Source: JANELJ01 sp024511395
Lineage (GTDB): Bacteria; Pseudomonadota; Gammaproteobacteria; GRL18
Length of the DNA: 64,000 nucleotides
Direction: 5' to 3'
NCBI GenBank assembly: GCA_963681975.1
Contig: OY820613.1
Coordinates: forward strand, 1,178,001-1,242,000
The position numbers were made by a program, and so were the translations under genes. Of the stretch, positions 9,007 through 17,183 are shown one piece after another. Every line of letters starts with the position of its first letter. Position 1 is the first letter of the stretch. The notes beneath the pieces were generated by a model. The model saw only the letters and a list, made by a program, of their open reading frames with translations. It was not told the origin of the DNA and did no database searches.

Positions 9007-10869
9007 ATGTCTGATCCGCAATCACAGGAACAGAACTCTTCCAAACCGGCTTTTGATGCCGAACACTTCCTTCAGGAGCTGACCAGCAAACCCGGTGTCT
9101 ACCAGATGCTGGATGCTTCCGGGATTGTTATCTATGTCGGTAAAGCCAAAAACCTGAAAAAAAGGGTCAGCAGTTACTTTCGTAAAACCGGCCAGACACC
9201 CAAGACCCAGGTTATGGTGTCCCAGATAGCCTATATAGAAATTCTGGTTACGCATACCGAAAGTGAAGCCCTGTTATTAGAAAATAACCTGATTAAAAAC
9301 CTCAAGCCGCGCTATAACATTCTGCTGCGTGATGATAAATCCTATCCCTATATTTTTCTGTCCGATCAGGATACGTTTCCCCGCCTGGCCTTCCATCGGG
9401 GTGCCCGCAAAAAAAAAGGCCGCTACTTTGGACCTTTTCCTAACGGACACTCAGTAAAAAGCAGTTTAAACCTGCTGCAAAAACTGTTTCCGGTACGCCA
9501 GTGTGAAGACAGTTTTTACAAAAACCGTTCCCGTGCCTGTCTGCAGTATCAGATCAAACGCTGCAGTGCCCCCTGTGTGGGGCTGGTCAGCGAAGCCGAT
9601 TATGCTGAAGATGTACGCCATACCATTTTATTTCTGGAAGGCAAAAGCAACCAGGTTATTGATGAACTGATTAAACGTATGGATGAAGCAGCCGCCCAGC
9701 TGGAATATGAAAAAGCAGCCATATATCGCGATCAGATTGTCAGTTTAAGACGGCTGCAGGAAACCCAGTATGTGAGTAATGAAAAAGGTGATCTAGATGT
9801 GATTGCCATTGAGTATCAACAGGGCATTGCCTGTATCCAGGTATTTTTTATCCGTGACGGGCTTAACTTGGGCAATAAAAGTTTTTTCCCGAAAAATGCA
9901 CGTCATCAGACTGTTTCAGAATTATTATCCGCTTTTATAGCCCAGTTTTATCTCAGCAGTCTGAAAACCGACCGGCTGACCCCTTCACTAATCCTGGTCA
10001 GCCATCCTTTTGAGGAGCAGGCTTTAATAGAAACTGTGTTAAAGGAACAGTCAGGCCATAAGGTGGAAATCCGGGATAAAGTCAGGGGAGAACGCCTACG
10101 TTGGCTGCAAATGGCTCAGGCCAATGCCCAGATGGCGCTGTTATCCAGACTGTCTAATAAAGCCAGTGTGGTGGAACGCTTTGAGGAACTGCAAAATGCT
10201 TTAAATATGGATACTGTGCCACAGCGGCTGGAATGTTTTGACATCAGTCACAGTTCCGGAGAAGCGACCGTTGCATCCTGTGTGGTATTTGATCAATCCG
10301 GTCCGTTAAAGTCCGATTATAGGCGCTTTAATATTGATAATATCACCCCCGGTGATGATTATGCCGCCATGTATCAGGCCTTAACCCGGCGCTATATCAG
10401 AGTCGCAAAAGGGGAGGGCAAGTTACCGGACCTGCTGGTTATTGACGGCGGTAAGGGACAGGTCAAACAGGCACGGGATGTGTTGGAAGAATTACAGCTT
10501 AATTCTGTGCGTATTATCGGTATTACCAAAGGTGAAGGTCGAAAAGCGGAGCATGATACGCTATTATTGTCAGAGACCAATGAGAAGGTTATACTGCCGT
10601 CAAATTCAAAAGCCATGCATTTGCTGCAGCACATCCGGGATGAGGCACACCGCTTTGCCATCACCGGTCATAAGACCCGCAGAGCCAAAGCGCGCAAGAC
10701 CTCACAGCTGGAAAAAATCAGCGGCCTGGGGCCGAAGCGTCGGCAGGAACTGTTAAAACAGTTCGGCGGTCTGCAGGAAGTGGCTCGTGTCGGGGTGGAA
10801 GACCTAGCTAAAATTAAGGGCATCAGTAAATCTCTGGCGCAAAAGATTTACGATCATTTTCACGGCTAA
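9007..10869 (+). CDS. uvrC: Excinuclease ABC subunit C
   Basis: UvrC makes both incisions in nucleotide excision repair after UvrA and UvrB mark the damage. The 620-residue product has an N-terminal GIY-YIG nuclease (GVY at 30-32, YVG at 43-45), a Cys-rich patch (CLQYQIKRCSAPC near 180), a UvrB-binding UVR segment near 210-235, the RNase H-like 5-prime incision domain (CFDISHSSGEATVAS near 410) and a C-terminal helix-hairpin-helix (ISGLGPKRRQELL). I chose the ATG at 9007 because MSDPQ resembles the E. coli start; an in-frame TTG at 8989 would add six residues. The stop overlaps pgsA by one base. Confidence 0.96.
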   Translation: MSDPQSQEQNSSKPAFDAEHFLQELTSKPGVYQMLDASGIVIYVGKAKNLKKRVSSYFRKTGQTPKTQVMVSQIAYIEILVTHTESEALLLENNLIKNLKPRYNILLRDDKSYPYIFLSDQDTFPRLAFHRGARKKKGRYFGPFPNGHSVKSSLNLLQKLFPVRQCEDSFYKNRSRACLQYQIKRCSAPCVGLVSEADYAEDVRHTILFLEGKSNQVIDELIKRMDEAAAQLEYEKAAIYRDQIVSLRRLQETQYVSNEKGDLDVIAIEYQQGIACIQVFFIRDGLNLGNKSFFPKNARHQTVSELLSAFIAQFYLSSLKTDRLTPSLILVSHPFEEQALIETVLKEQSGHKVEIRDKVRGERLRWLQMAQANAQMALLSRLSNKASVVERFEELQNALNMDTVPQRLECFDISHSSGEATVASCVVFDQSGPLKSDYRRFNIDNITPGDDYAAMYQALTRRYIRVAKGEGKLPDLLVIDGGKGQVKQARDVLEELQLNSVRIIGITKGEGRKAEHDTLLLSETNEKVILPSNSKAMHLLQHIRDEAHRFAITGHKTRRAKARKTSQLEKISGLGPKRRQELLKQFGGLQEVARVGVEDLAKIKGISKSLAQKIYDHFHG

Positions 10870-11453
10870 TGGCTGGATACATTATGGAATACAACATACC
10901 CAATCTGCTTACCTCATTTCGCATTGTACTGGTGCCTGTTGTGGTGGTATTTTTCTACCTGCCGGTTTACTGGGGTGAACAGGTGGCTGCCGCAGTATTT
11001 ATGGTGGCGGCCATTACCGATTTGTTTGACGGTTATCTGGCTCGCAAATGGGGACAGACATCGGCCTTTGGCGCGTTTCTGGATCCGGTGGCCGATAAGG
11101 TGATTGTCTCTGTTGCTCTGATCCTGCTGGTGGATAAAAACCCAACCGATTATCCCAGTATTTTTATGACCCTAGCCGCTATTATTATTATTGGCCGTGA
11201 AATTACCATTTCTGCCCTCAGAGAATGGATGGCAGAAATCGGTTCACGTAATAGTGTGGCAGTTTCCATTATAGGCAAAGTTAAAACCACCACTCAAATG
11301 ACTGCTCTGGTCTGGCTGCTCTATGGTCAGCCCCTGTTTAGCTTCCATCTGGTTGAAGCCGGTTTTGTACTACTCTATATTGCAGTTTTCCTGACCCTCT
11401 GGTCTATGATTGACTATATTTCAGCCGCCTTGGTATCCATGAAAAATGATTAG
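10869..11453 (+). CDS. pgsA: CDP-diacylglycerol-glycerol-3-phosphate 3-phosphatidyltransferase
   Basis: PgsA makes phosphatidylglycerophosphate, the committed step to phosphatidylglycerol and cardiolipin, in the inner membrane. The 194-residue protein has the CDP-alcohol phosphotransferase signature DGYLARK...GAFLDPVADK near residues 53-78 and about five hydrophobic helices. The ATG at 10869 overlaps the uvrC stop; an internal ATG at 10884 (MEYNIPNLLT) matches the E. coli N-terminus better and may be the true start. uvrC-pgsA coupling is standard. In E. coli pgsA is followed by tRNA-Gly, tRNA-Cys and tRNA-Leu; here an IS3 element and gene debris intervene and the tRNAs point the other way. 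Confidence 0.95.
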   Translation: MAGYIMEYNIPNLLTSFRIVLVPVVVVFFYLPVYWGEQVAAAVFMVAAITDLFDGYLARKWGQTSAFGAFLDPVADKVIVSVALILLVDKNPTDYPSIFMTLAAIIIIGREITISALREWMAEIGSRNSVAVSIIGKVKTTTQMTALVWLLYGQPLFSFHLVEAGFVLLYIAVFLTLWSMIDYISAALVSMKND

Positions 11454-11465
11454 GCGCCGTGCGTT

Positions 11466-11582
11466 CTACTTTTGCTCGGTAACAAAATCATCACAGCCTT
11501 CACAGGCCTCGCCATAACCCATTCTTTCGTATTTGGCAATCACTTGGGCACCAAAGAGCAGGATAATCGCACCCACTTCCAG
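11466..11582 (-). pseudogene. C-terminal fragment of an unrecognised membrane-type protein
   Basis: On the minus strand an open frame runs from the IS3 boundary to a TAG at 11466-11468. It gives about 38 residues: a hydrophobic stretch (VGAIILLFGAQVIA) followed by a polar tail with ACEGCDD. The rest of the gene is missing, because the sequence on the other side of the IS3 element codes for something different on the plus strand. I do not recognise the family. Confidence 0.5.
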
Positions 11583-11649
11583 TGTTCTGGTCTAATAGAA
11601 CCGGACACTTTAATAAGAGATAATAATAATCAATTATTGAGGTGTCAGA

Positions 11650-11940
11650 ATGGGACAGAAACGAACATACAAACAATATTCTAAAGAATATAAAGAAGAA
11701 GCGGTAGCACTGGTTCCTGAACAGGGTTATTCAGTGCCAGAAGCGGCTAAATCACTGGTTATAGCCAGCAATATACTGTCTCACTGGAAGAGTAAAACAG
11801 GATCTCAACCTGAAGGCAAGTCGTTGTCAGTTGATGAACGTGAAGAGCTGAAGCGTTTACGTAAAGAAGTTAAAAATTTACGTATGGAGAAAGAGATTTT
11901 AAAAAAGTCCAGTGCCTTCTTCGCGAAAGAAATGAAGTAA
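11650..11940 (+). CDS. IS3-family transposase OrfA
   Basis: A 96-residue DNA-binding OrfA: an N-terminal helix-turn-helix (YKEEAVALV...SVPEAAKSL...SHWK) followed by a leucine-zipper-like segment (LKRLRKEVKNLRMEKEILKK). In IS3 elements OrfA alone can act as a repressor, and the active transposase is an OrfAB frameshift fusion. An AGGTG-type ribosome site precedes the ATG. The frame is intact, although the element cannot make a normal OrfAB because orfB is deleted internally. Confidence 0.88.
   Translation: MGQKRTYKQYSKEYKEEAVALVPEQGYSVPEAAKSLVIASNILSHWKSKTGSQPEGKSLSVDEREELKRLRKEVKNLRMEKEILKKSSAFFAKEMK
11901..11907 (+). other. Programmed -1 frameshift site of the IS3 element
   Basis: A AAA AAG in the orfA frame (TTA AAA AAG). 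After a -1 slip the frame reads VQCLLRERNEVKF and continues without a stop into orfB at 12000, as expected for an IS3 OrfAB fusion. Confidence 0.85.
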
Positions 11941-11999
11941 AGTTTGATTTTATAAGAGACGAATCATCACATTATCCGGTAACTGTTTTATGCCAGGTA

Positions 12000-12728
12000 A
12001 TGCGGGTCAGCACATCAGCTTACTATGCCTGGAAGAAACGACCAGGTCAGTTGATTACAGCAGAAACACTGCACCTGCATCGTCGTATGAAAGCGCTCTT
12101 TAAGCAAAGCCGTAATAGCTTAGGCAGCCGTGAAATGATGAAGAAATTACGTGAAGAAGGCATTGAAACTGGTCGTTATAAAGTACGTAAGTTAATGAAA
12201 ATATTAAAATTAAAAGTTACTCAAGGCATTGCATACAAAGTAACCACTAAAAGAAACCATAATGATGATGTAGCGGATAATTTACTCAATCAGAATTTTA
12301 ATCCTGTTGCTCCTAATCAGGTTTGGGCCGGAGACATTACGTATTTAAAAACCGGTGAAGTTTGGATGTATTTAGCTATTGTAATGGCCTATAACATAAG
12401 ACAGCCGCCTTTTGGGCTTGTTTTTCATAGTGATCGAGGTTCACAGTACACCAGTAAGCGATATAGAAAGTTACTGAGTCATTATGGAATACGGGCCAGC
12501 ATGGGGGATGTAGGCGCTTGTTGGGATAATGCTGTGGTTGAACGTTTTTTTGGTAGTCTTAAGCATGATTGGATATTCAAAATTGCTCAGCCAACTCGTG
12601 AGCATATGAAGAAAGATGTTGCAGCTTACATGAGGTATTACAACCTGGAAAGGCTACATTCAGCAAATGGTGAACAGTCACCAATTAACTATGAAAATTC
12701 TCTAAAAAAAGTATCCGGTTGGACTTGA
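12000..12728 (+). pseudogene. IS3-family transposase OrfB with in-frame catalytic deletion
   Basis: OrfB carries the HTH_21-like N-terminus (STSAYYAWKKRP), the first catalytic Asp (VWAGDITYL), the second Asp (FHSDRGSQYTS) and the Glu (NAVVERFFGSLK). Between the first and second Asp, MYLAIVMAYNIRQPPFGLVFHSD lacks the usual stretch of roughly 25-30 residues (DLYSR-type motif through the following helix). The deletion keeps the frame. The DDE spacing is therefore wrong and the product is probably inactive. It is read from the -1 shifted frame of orfA; the ATG at 12000 is only formal. Confidence 0.82.
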
Positions 12729-12733
12729 ACAGT

Positions 12734-13002
12734 ACACACTAGGTGGCTGGGCCAGGCTGGATTCTATTAATGCCAGCAAGTGGGAATATGTTCAGCCGAC
12801 ACATGTAAAAATTGCCGTCCAGGCCTTTATGGAGAAAGACTATAATAAAGACTCCCACTGGTTTGATTTAGAAGAAGGTCAATATATTCAGGGATTGGTC
12901 GCACATTATAATGATGAAAAACGGGTTTATGTGGTAACGGTAGATCCCGAACCATTAACCAGACAGATTAATGACCGCTGGCCAAGGCTTGTTGGGGCTT
13001 AA
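12734..13002 (+). pseudogene. C-terminal fragment of an unrecognised protein
   Basis: An open frame continues from the right edge of the IS3 element to TAA at 13000-13002, about 89 residues, with features such as WARLDSINASKWEYVQPTHVK, then WFDLEEGQYIQGLVAHY and a Pro/Arg-rich end. It has no start of its own and is clearly the tail of a truncated gene. I do not recognise it. The following 240 bases up to the tRNA-Leu gene are AT-rich, with no feature I can name. Confidence 0.5.
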
Positions 13003-13241
13003 CTCCAGCCATGAATTTTAACTTAAAATATCACAGCTTTGTTCTGAGCTGGCAGATCCATTAAAAAGAAATATACAAAATCAGGTAAAAAAAGGAGAGT
13101 GTCCAAATTATAAAAACAAAAAATAATTGAACAGTGATTATTTTGTTTAAGAAATATTGATTTTGTCCTAAATAGGTGTTTTTTTGGCCTAAAAGTACAA
13201 TACTGGCGTTATGTGGAAATCTTCTAATTTGTTGATTTTAA

Positions 13242-13328
13242 TGGTGCCCAGGGCCGGAATCGAACCGGCACGGTATTGCTACCGAGGGATTTTAAGTCCC
13301 TTGCGTCTACCAATTTCGCCACCTGGGC
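13242..13328 (-). tRNA. tRNA-Leu (anticodon UAA)
   Basis: On the minus strand a class II tRNA with acceptor stem GCCCAGG/CCTGGGC, anticodon loop CTTAAAA with anticodon TAA, long variable arm, GGTTCGATTC T-arm and encoded CCA at 13242-13244. It lies 13 bases downstream of tRNA-Gly and is probably co-transcribed with it. Confidence 0.96.
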
Positions 13329-13341
13329 AAACAGGTGTATT

Positions 13342-13417
<76 letters not shown>

Positions 13418-13497
13418 AATAACTTCTCCTGGCGGAGAATGGTTTTTAGAAGTATGCCTTGTCAGGCTATATTTGACCTTCTGTAAAATTGACGGGG

Positions 13498-13526
13498 ATT
13501 ATACCGAGCCATACAGGAGAAAGCAA
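13498..13526 (-). promoter_or_regulatory. Sigma-70 promoter of the tRNA-Gly/tRNA-Leu operon
   Basis: On the minus strand TTGCTT (13521-13526) and a perfect TATAAT (13498-13503) are separated by exactly 17 bases. The predicted start near 13490 leaves a leader of about 75 bases containing a CTCC/GGAG hairpin before tRNA-Gly. Confidence 0.85.
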
Positions 13527-13609
13527 CGCTTTTAAGTAGAAATTAGTCATATATATTGTTAATTTTTAAATGAAATTTTCTGTGCTTTTATAATGTAAGT
13601 CTTTGATTT

Positions 13610-15819
13610 TTAATTTTTTAACAGTGCGGTTATTTCTTCCGGTGGTAAAGGCCGGTAATAAAAGAAACCCTGGATAATATCGCAGCACATTTCTTTTAAC
13701 AGAGTGACTTCATGTTCGTTTTCAACCCCTTCGGCGACCACCTGATAATTTAGGGTGTGTGCCATATTGATAATGGTATTAAGTAGTATGGCTGATGTTG
13801 AATCGGCTCTTACATCATGAATAAACAGTTTATCAATCTTCAAACAATCGATAGGTAACTGTTTTAAAGAGGCGAGGGATGAATAACCGGTACCGAAATC
13901 GTCAACAGCAATTTTAATGCCAGCTTTTCTGAGTTTAATAAATCTATCCAGAATTTTTTCTGGTGACTGAATAACACTTTCAGTAATTTCAAGTTTTAAC
14001 CTGTTTGGTGTTAGCTGGGGCTCTTTTAGAATGTTTTCTACCGATGAAATTAATTGCGGATCACAAAAATGAATGGGTGAAATATTTACTGCTAAATTAA
14101 GTTCCGGCAGACCCTGTTGATACCATTGTCTGGTCTGTTTACAGGCAGTTTCTAATACCCAGATCCCCATTTTTTTATTAAACCGAGATGTTCCATAATA
14201 TTCGTCCTCGCTGCAGTATTGGTATTGCCCATTACTCGGATGATGGGCAGGACCTTAAAACCCTATTAAAAGCAGCAGATAGTGCCATGTATGCCGCTAA
14301 AGCAGACGTAAAACACCAGTATACATTTTATCAGAAAGATCTTACCCTTCTTGCTGAACATCGTTTAAAGCTGGAAGAAGAGCTACGCTAGGCCATTGAG
14401 CTTAAACAAATGGAACTGTATTACCAGCCACAGGTGCAATTATCAACGGGTAAAATTATTGTTGTTGAAGCCCTGATCCGATGGCGTCACCCTGAACACG
14501 GTCTGGTCGAACCCGCAGATTTTATCAATAGTTTTGCCTTCAAGGAGTACAGGCTGATTAACTTCTTCCAGACAGCGTCTGGCGGCATCTGCAGCACCGT
14601 AAAGCTCATTAACATTATCAATGAGCATGCAAAATTCATCACTGCTTAAACGGGCAACAAAATCAGAATGGTGCAGAACGCGTTCAAGTCGCTGGGCTAT
14701 AGTAATTAATAATTTGTCACCGATATCATGCCCCATGTTGTCATTAATATTTTTAAAACCATCGAGATCCAGAAACAGCATGGCAAAACGTTCCTGGCGA
14801 CGCTGGGCAGAATTAATATAATCCCCGACGTGTTTGTAAAAATAAGAACGACTGGCCAGTCCTGTCAGGGTATCAGTATAAGCCAGTTGACGAATATGAC
14901 GTTCCGTTGCATTTTTCTGAGTAATATCCTGTATGGTACCCAGTATAATATCCGGGGAGTCCGGTGAAGTACCCAGTTCCTGATGGACTACCAGGGTCGG
15001 GTGTTCATTAATGACCAGACGATAATCAATGGGTTTAAGAGGTGCATTTTGAGTAACATCGGTAATAACATTGCGTACAAAACTGCGATCTTCCGGGTGT
15101 ACAAAGTTTAAATAGTCCCCCAGGTTATAACAGCAGGCATCTGAATTTATGCCTAATAATCGGGAAAAGTTTTCAGATACACTAAAGGTGTCTTTTATTG
15201 AATCCCATCGCCAGTAACCAAGGTTGGCTATTTTTTGAGCGCTGGCTAACTGTTTATGTACTTCATTGAGTATTTTTATATTTTTACTGGCATGCAGGTT
15301 AAACATAATATGATGTTTAAGTACTATATAATTGACAGGTTTGGTAACAAAGCCCGAAACACCGGTATCAAAAGCCTGTTTGACTGCATCAATATCTTCA
15401 AGTCCTGTCACCATGAGTATCGGTGTGTTTTTTAAAGATTTTAATTTCAGGAGTTGTCTGGCTGTTTCAAAGCCATCCATACCTTCCATAATTGCATCCA
15501 GAAGAATCAGGTCTGGTGGATTGGTTCGACATACATTAATGGCTTGTTTGCCATTGTCGGCTTCAATTACCTGATAGCCTGCAGCATGCAGTGCATCGGA
15601 AGTGTTCATTCGAAAATCAGGGTCATCATCCACTATCAGGATGGTGTAGTGGTTCTGTACTGGAGTCTTATTATCAATACCAGAAAGTGTATTTTGAATA
15701 TTATGAGAATAATGGTTTAAAGCTTTAAGGAACTGTTTTAAAGCGGGCTCTGTTTTATCCAGTAAATTCTGGGCAGCAGATAGCTGGTTATTTCTAGCAA
15801 CAGATTCTAATTTAGCATC
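13610..15819 (-). pseudogene. Hpt(partial)-REC-PAS-GGDEF-EAL signalling protein, broken
   Basis: A cyclic-di-GMP-type multidomain gene read on the minus strand. It starts inside the gene: a partial histidine-phosphotransfer-like segment (about 15640-15819) is cut by an IS4-type remnant. Then come a receiver domain (IVDDDPDF; LILLDAIMEGMDG), a PAS/PAC domain (LGYWRWDS...FVHPEDRSF), a GGDEF domain whose active site reads SSDEF, and an EAL domain (VNISPIHF, EITESV, DDFGTGYSSL, VVAEGVEN). The 327 bases at 14200-14526, covering the end of GGDEF and the start of EAL, are inverted. Inside them a TAG at 14389-14391 replaces a probable Gln codon. The gene is dead at three levels: truncation, inversion and nonsense. 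Confidence 0.88.
14200..14526 (+). other. 327-bp inverted segment inside the GGDEF-EAL gene
   Basis: Read on the plus strand, the segment encodes CSIGIAHYSDDGQDLKTLLK (end of GGDEF), then LYYQPQVQLSTG and the catalytic VVEALIRWRHPE (start of EAL), in the direction opposite to the rest of the gene. Re-inverting it restores an exact join at both ends: GKTI to IRPRCSIGIAHY, and PADFI to IMEHLGLIKKMG. Its length is a multiple of three. I saw no long inverted repeats at the borders. Confidence 0.85.
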
Positions 15820-15941
15820 ATAGGTATGTCTTTAAGGATTTTATCATTTCGTTTCAATAGTTTACCCATCAGGATGTAACTCCATAATTAGGTTCTACAC
15901 CAAACTGATAAAGTCCAGTAGACTTATCTCGTTTAGGATGA
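15817..15941 (-). mobile_element. IS4-type element terminal fragment, inverse copy of 8168-8291
   Basis: About 115-125 bp match, in inverse orientation, the end of the IS4-type remnant at 8168-8291, including the last codons of its transposase (RDKSTGLYQFG). It abuts the broken GGDEF-EAL gene on one side and a truncated metallo-beta-lactamase-fold gene on the other. It is probably the scar of an insertion followed by deletion. Confidence 0.8.
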
Positions 15942-16231
15942 TCCCAATGCCAGAATTTTAATGAGTGGCGATATTGGTGCAGCCCTGGAAGCCCCTGGCA
16001 GTCCTATGTATGTGGATGATTTTGACAGCCATAAGGAAAAAATGCAGTTTTTCCATAAACGGCTGGATGCCGTCCAATGAAGCTAAAAAAGACTGGATTA
16101 GGCGGGTACGGGATCTGGATATTGATATTATGGCGCCCCAGCATGGCCGTTTATTTAAAGGTGATGATGTCAAACGCTTTCTGGACTGGTTTGAAGATCT
16201 GGATGTCGGGATTGCCATTCACGGCAGTTAA
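15942..16231 (+). pseudogene. Metallo-beta-lactamase-fold protein, C-terminal fragment with frameshift
   Basis: The fragment encodes the tail of an oxygen-binding di-iron (ODP/FprA-like) metallo-beta-lactamase-fold protein: ARILMSGDIGAAL, YVDDFDSHKEKMQFFHKR, then in the +1 frame WMPSNEAKKDWIRRV and MAPQHGRLFKGDDV. An extra C near 16061 (CGGCTGG where CG-TGG is expected) causes the frameshift. The 5-prime half, including the main metal-binding HxHxDH motif, is missing at the IS4-type scar. A strong terminator follows the stop at 16229-16231. Confidence 0.8.
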
Positions 16232-16255
16232 AGCCGGAATGTTAACCGTGGTTAA

Positions 16256-16280
16256 AAGCCTGCTTAAAGCAGGCTTTTTT
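16256..16280 (+). terminator. Rho-independent terminator
   Basis: AAAGCCTGC and GCAGGCTTT form a 9-bp stem with a short loop and run into six T. It lies 25 bases after the metallo-beta-lactamase-fold fragment. Confidence 0.92.
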
Positions 16281-16381
16281 CTGTCTTAATACAGTCTTAT
16301 TACAATAGTACCTTGAAAAATAATTATTCAGACAAATATACCTTTTATTAAGTTGAATATAAGTGATAGGTGATATACCAT

Positions 16382-16693
16382 ATGAGCGTTCAAAGTACTA
16401 TTGAAAGCAAACTGTCAGAAGCCTTTTCTCCTGATTATCTACGGGTAGAAAATGAAAGTCACATGCATAATGTGCCTGCGGGTTCAGAAATGCACTTTAA
16501 AGTGCAGATTGTGACCGATGAGTTTTCTGGTATGATGTTAATAAAACGTCACAGAGCCGTAAATAAAGTACTTGAAGAAGAACTTGCAGGTCCTATCCAT
16601 GCCCTGTCCATTTATGCGTTTACCACTGAAGAATGGCAAAAACGCAATGGTGAAGTAGCAGACTCGCCTCCCTGTCATGGCGGCGGCAAATAA
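16382..16693 (+). CDS. bolA: BolA family protein
   Basis: BolA-family proteins are small regulators that pair with monothiol glutaredoxins and Fe-S clusters; E. coli BolA is a stress and morphology regulator. The 103-residue product has the class fold signature: LRVENESHMHN with the conserved His, HFKVQIVTDEFSGMMLIKRHRAVNKVL, and ALSIYAFTTEEW. The ATG at 16382 is preferred over an upstream GTG at 16370 because AGGTGAT lies at a good distance before it. The C-terminus carries a Cys/His-rich PPCHGGG tail. It is followed 48 bp later by a thioredoxin gene. Confidence 0.9.
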   Translation: MSVQSTIESKLSEAFSPDYLRVENESHMHNVPAGSEMHFKVQIVTDEFSGMMLIKRHRAVNKVLEEELAGPIHALSIYAFTTEEWQKRNGEVADSPPCHGGGK

Positions 16694-16741
16694 ATTTTAC
16701 TAATTTAAGCACACGCTTAAGAAACTGTTTAAGGAACTATT

Positions 16742-17122
16742 ATGGCGACCATTGAAGTAACCGCTGAAAATTTTAATGATTTAATTAAAGACAATGACTT
16801 TGTGATTGTTGACTTCTGGGCGCCTTGGTGTGGACCCTGTAAAGGTTTTGCCCCAGTCTATGAAGAACTGTCAGAAAAATACCCTGATATCGTCTTTGCC
16901 AAGGTCAATACTGAAGAAGAGCAACAGTTAGCAGCCGAATTTCAGATCCGTTCTATTCCAACTTTAATGCTGTTCCGTGAACAGATTGTTTTATTTGCCC
17001 AGCCCGGCGCCCTGCAGGGTTCGCAACTGGAACAGGTCATAGAACAGGCTAAAGGTCTGGATATGGATCAGGTCAGAAAAGACATTGAACAGCAGCAGGC
17101 TGAACAGGCAACTAAACAGTAA
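16742..17122 (+). CDS. Thioredoxin-family protein
   Basis: A cytoplasmic dithiol-disulfide oxidoreductase of the thioredoxin family with the active site WCGPC (Cys30 and Cys33), the buried DFWAPW segment and the cis-Pro loop RSIPTLMLF. At 126 residues it is longer than TrxA (about 109) because of a Gln-rich C-terminal extension (DIEQQQAEQATKQ). It has no signal peptide. It probably serves as an accessory thioredoxin rather than TrxA itself. It lies between bolA and hemH on the same strand. Confidence 0.92.
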   Translation: MATIEVTAENFNDLIKDNDFVIVDFWAPWCGPCKGFAPVYEELSEKYPDIVFAKVNTEEEQQLAAEFQIRSIPTLMLFREQIVLFAQPGALQGSQLEQVIEQAKGLDMDQVRKDIEQQQAEQATKQ

Positions 17123-17135
17123 ATCTGCCTATTAA

Positions 17136-17158
17136 GGCTCTGCTTTTCAGAGCCGTTT
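17136..17158 (+). terminator. Possible weak terminator after the thioredoxin gene
   Basis: GGCTCTG and CAGAGCC form a 7-bp stem with a CTTTT loop, followed by the imperfect T-rich GTTTGT. It could attenuate rather than stop transcription before hemH. Confidence 0.5.
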
Positions 17159-17183
17159 GTGGAGCTATTTGTGGAAATAATGG

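Larger units (their letters stand above)
11583..12733 (+). mobile_element. IS3-family insertion sequence with internal deletion
   Basis: About 1,151 bp, bounded by TGTTCTGGTC...CCGGACACTTT on the left and the imperfect inverse AAAGTATCCGG...GAACA on the right. It has the typical two overlapping frames orfA and orfB joined by an A AAA AAG slippery site. No 3-4 bp direct repeat is visible at the edges (left CCAG, right GTAC). The two flanks carry unrelated gene fragments, so the element probably sits at a rearrangement junction. Confidence 0.85.

Noticed and set aside
14200..14526. Active phase-variation switch with a site-specific invertase
   Set aside because: No recombinase gene nearby, no recognisable inverted recombination sites at the borders, and a nonsense codon inside the segment. 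A fixed microinversion is the simpler reading; kept only as a low-probability alternative.
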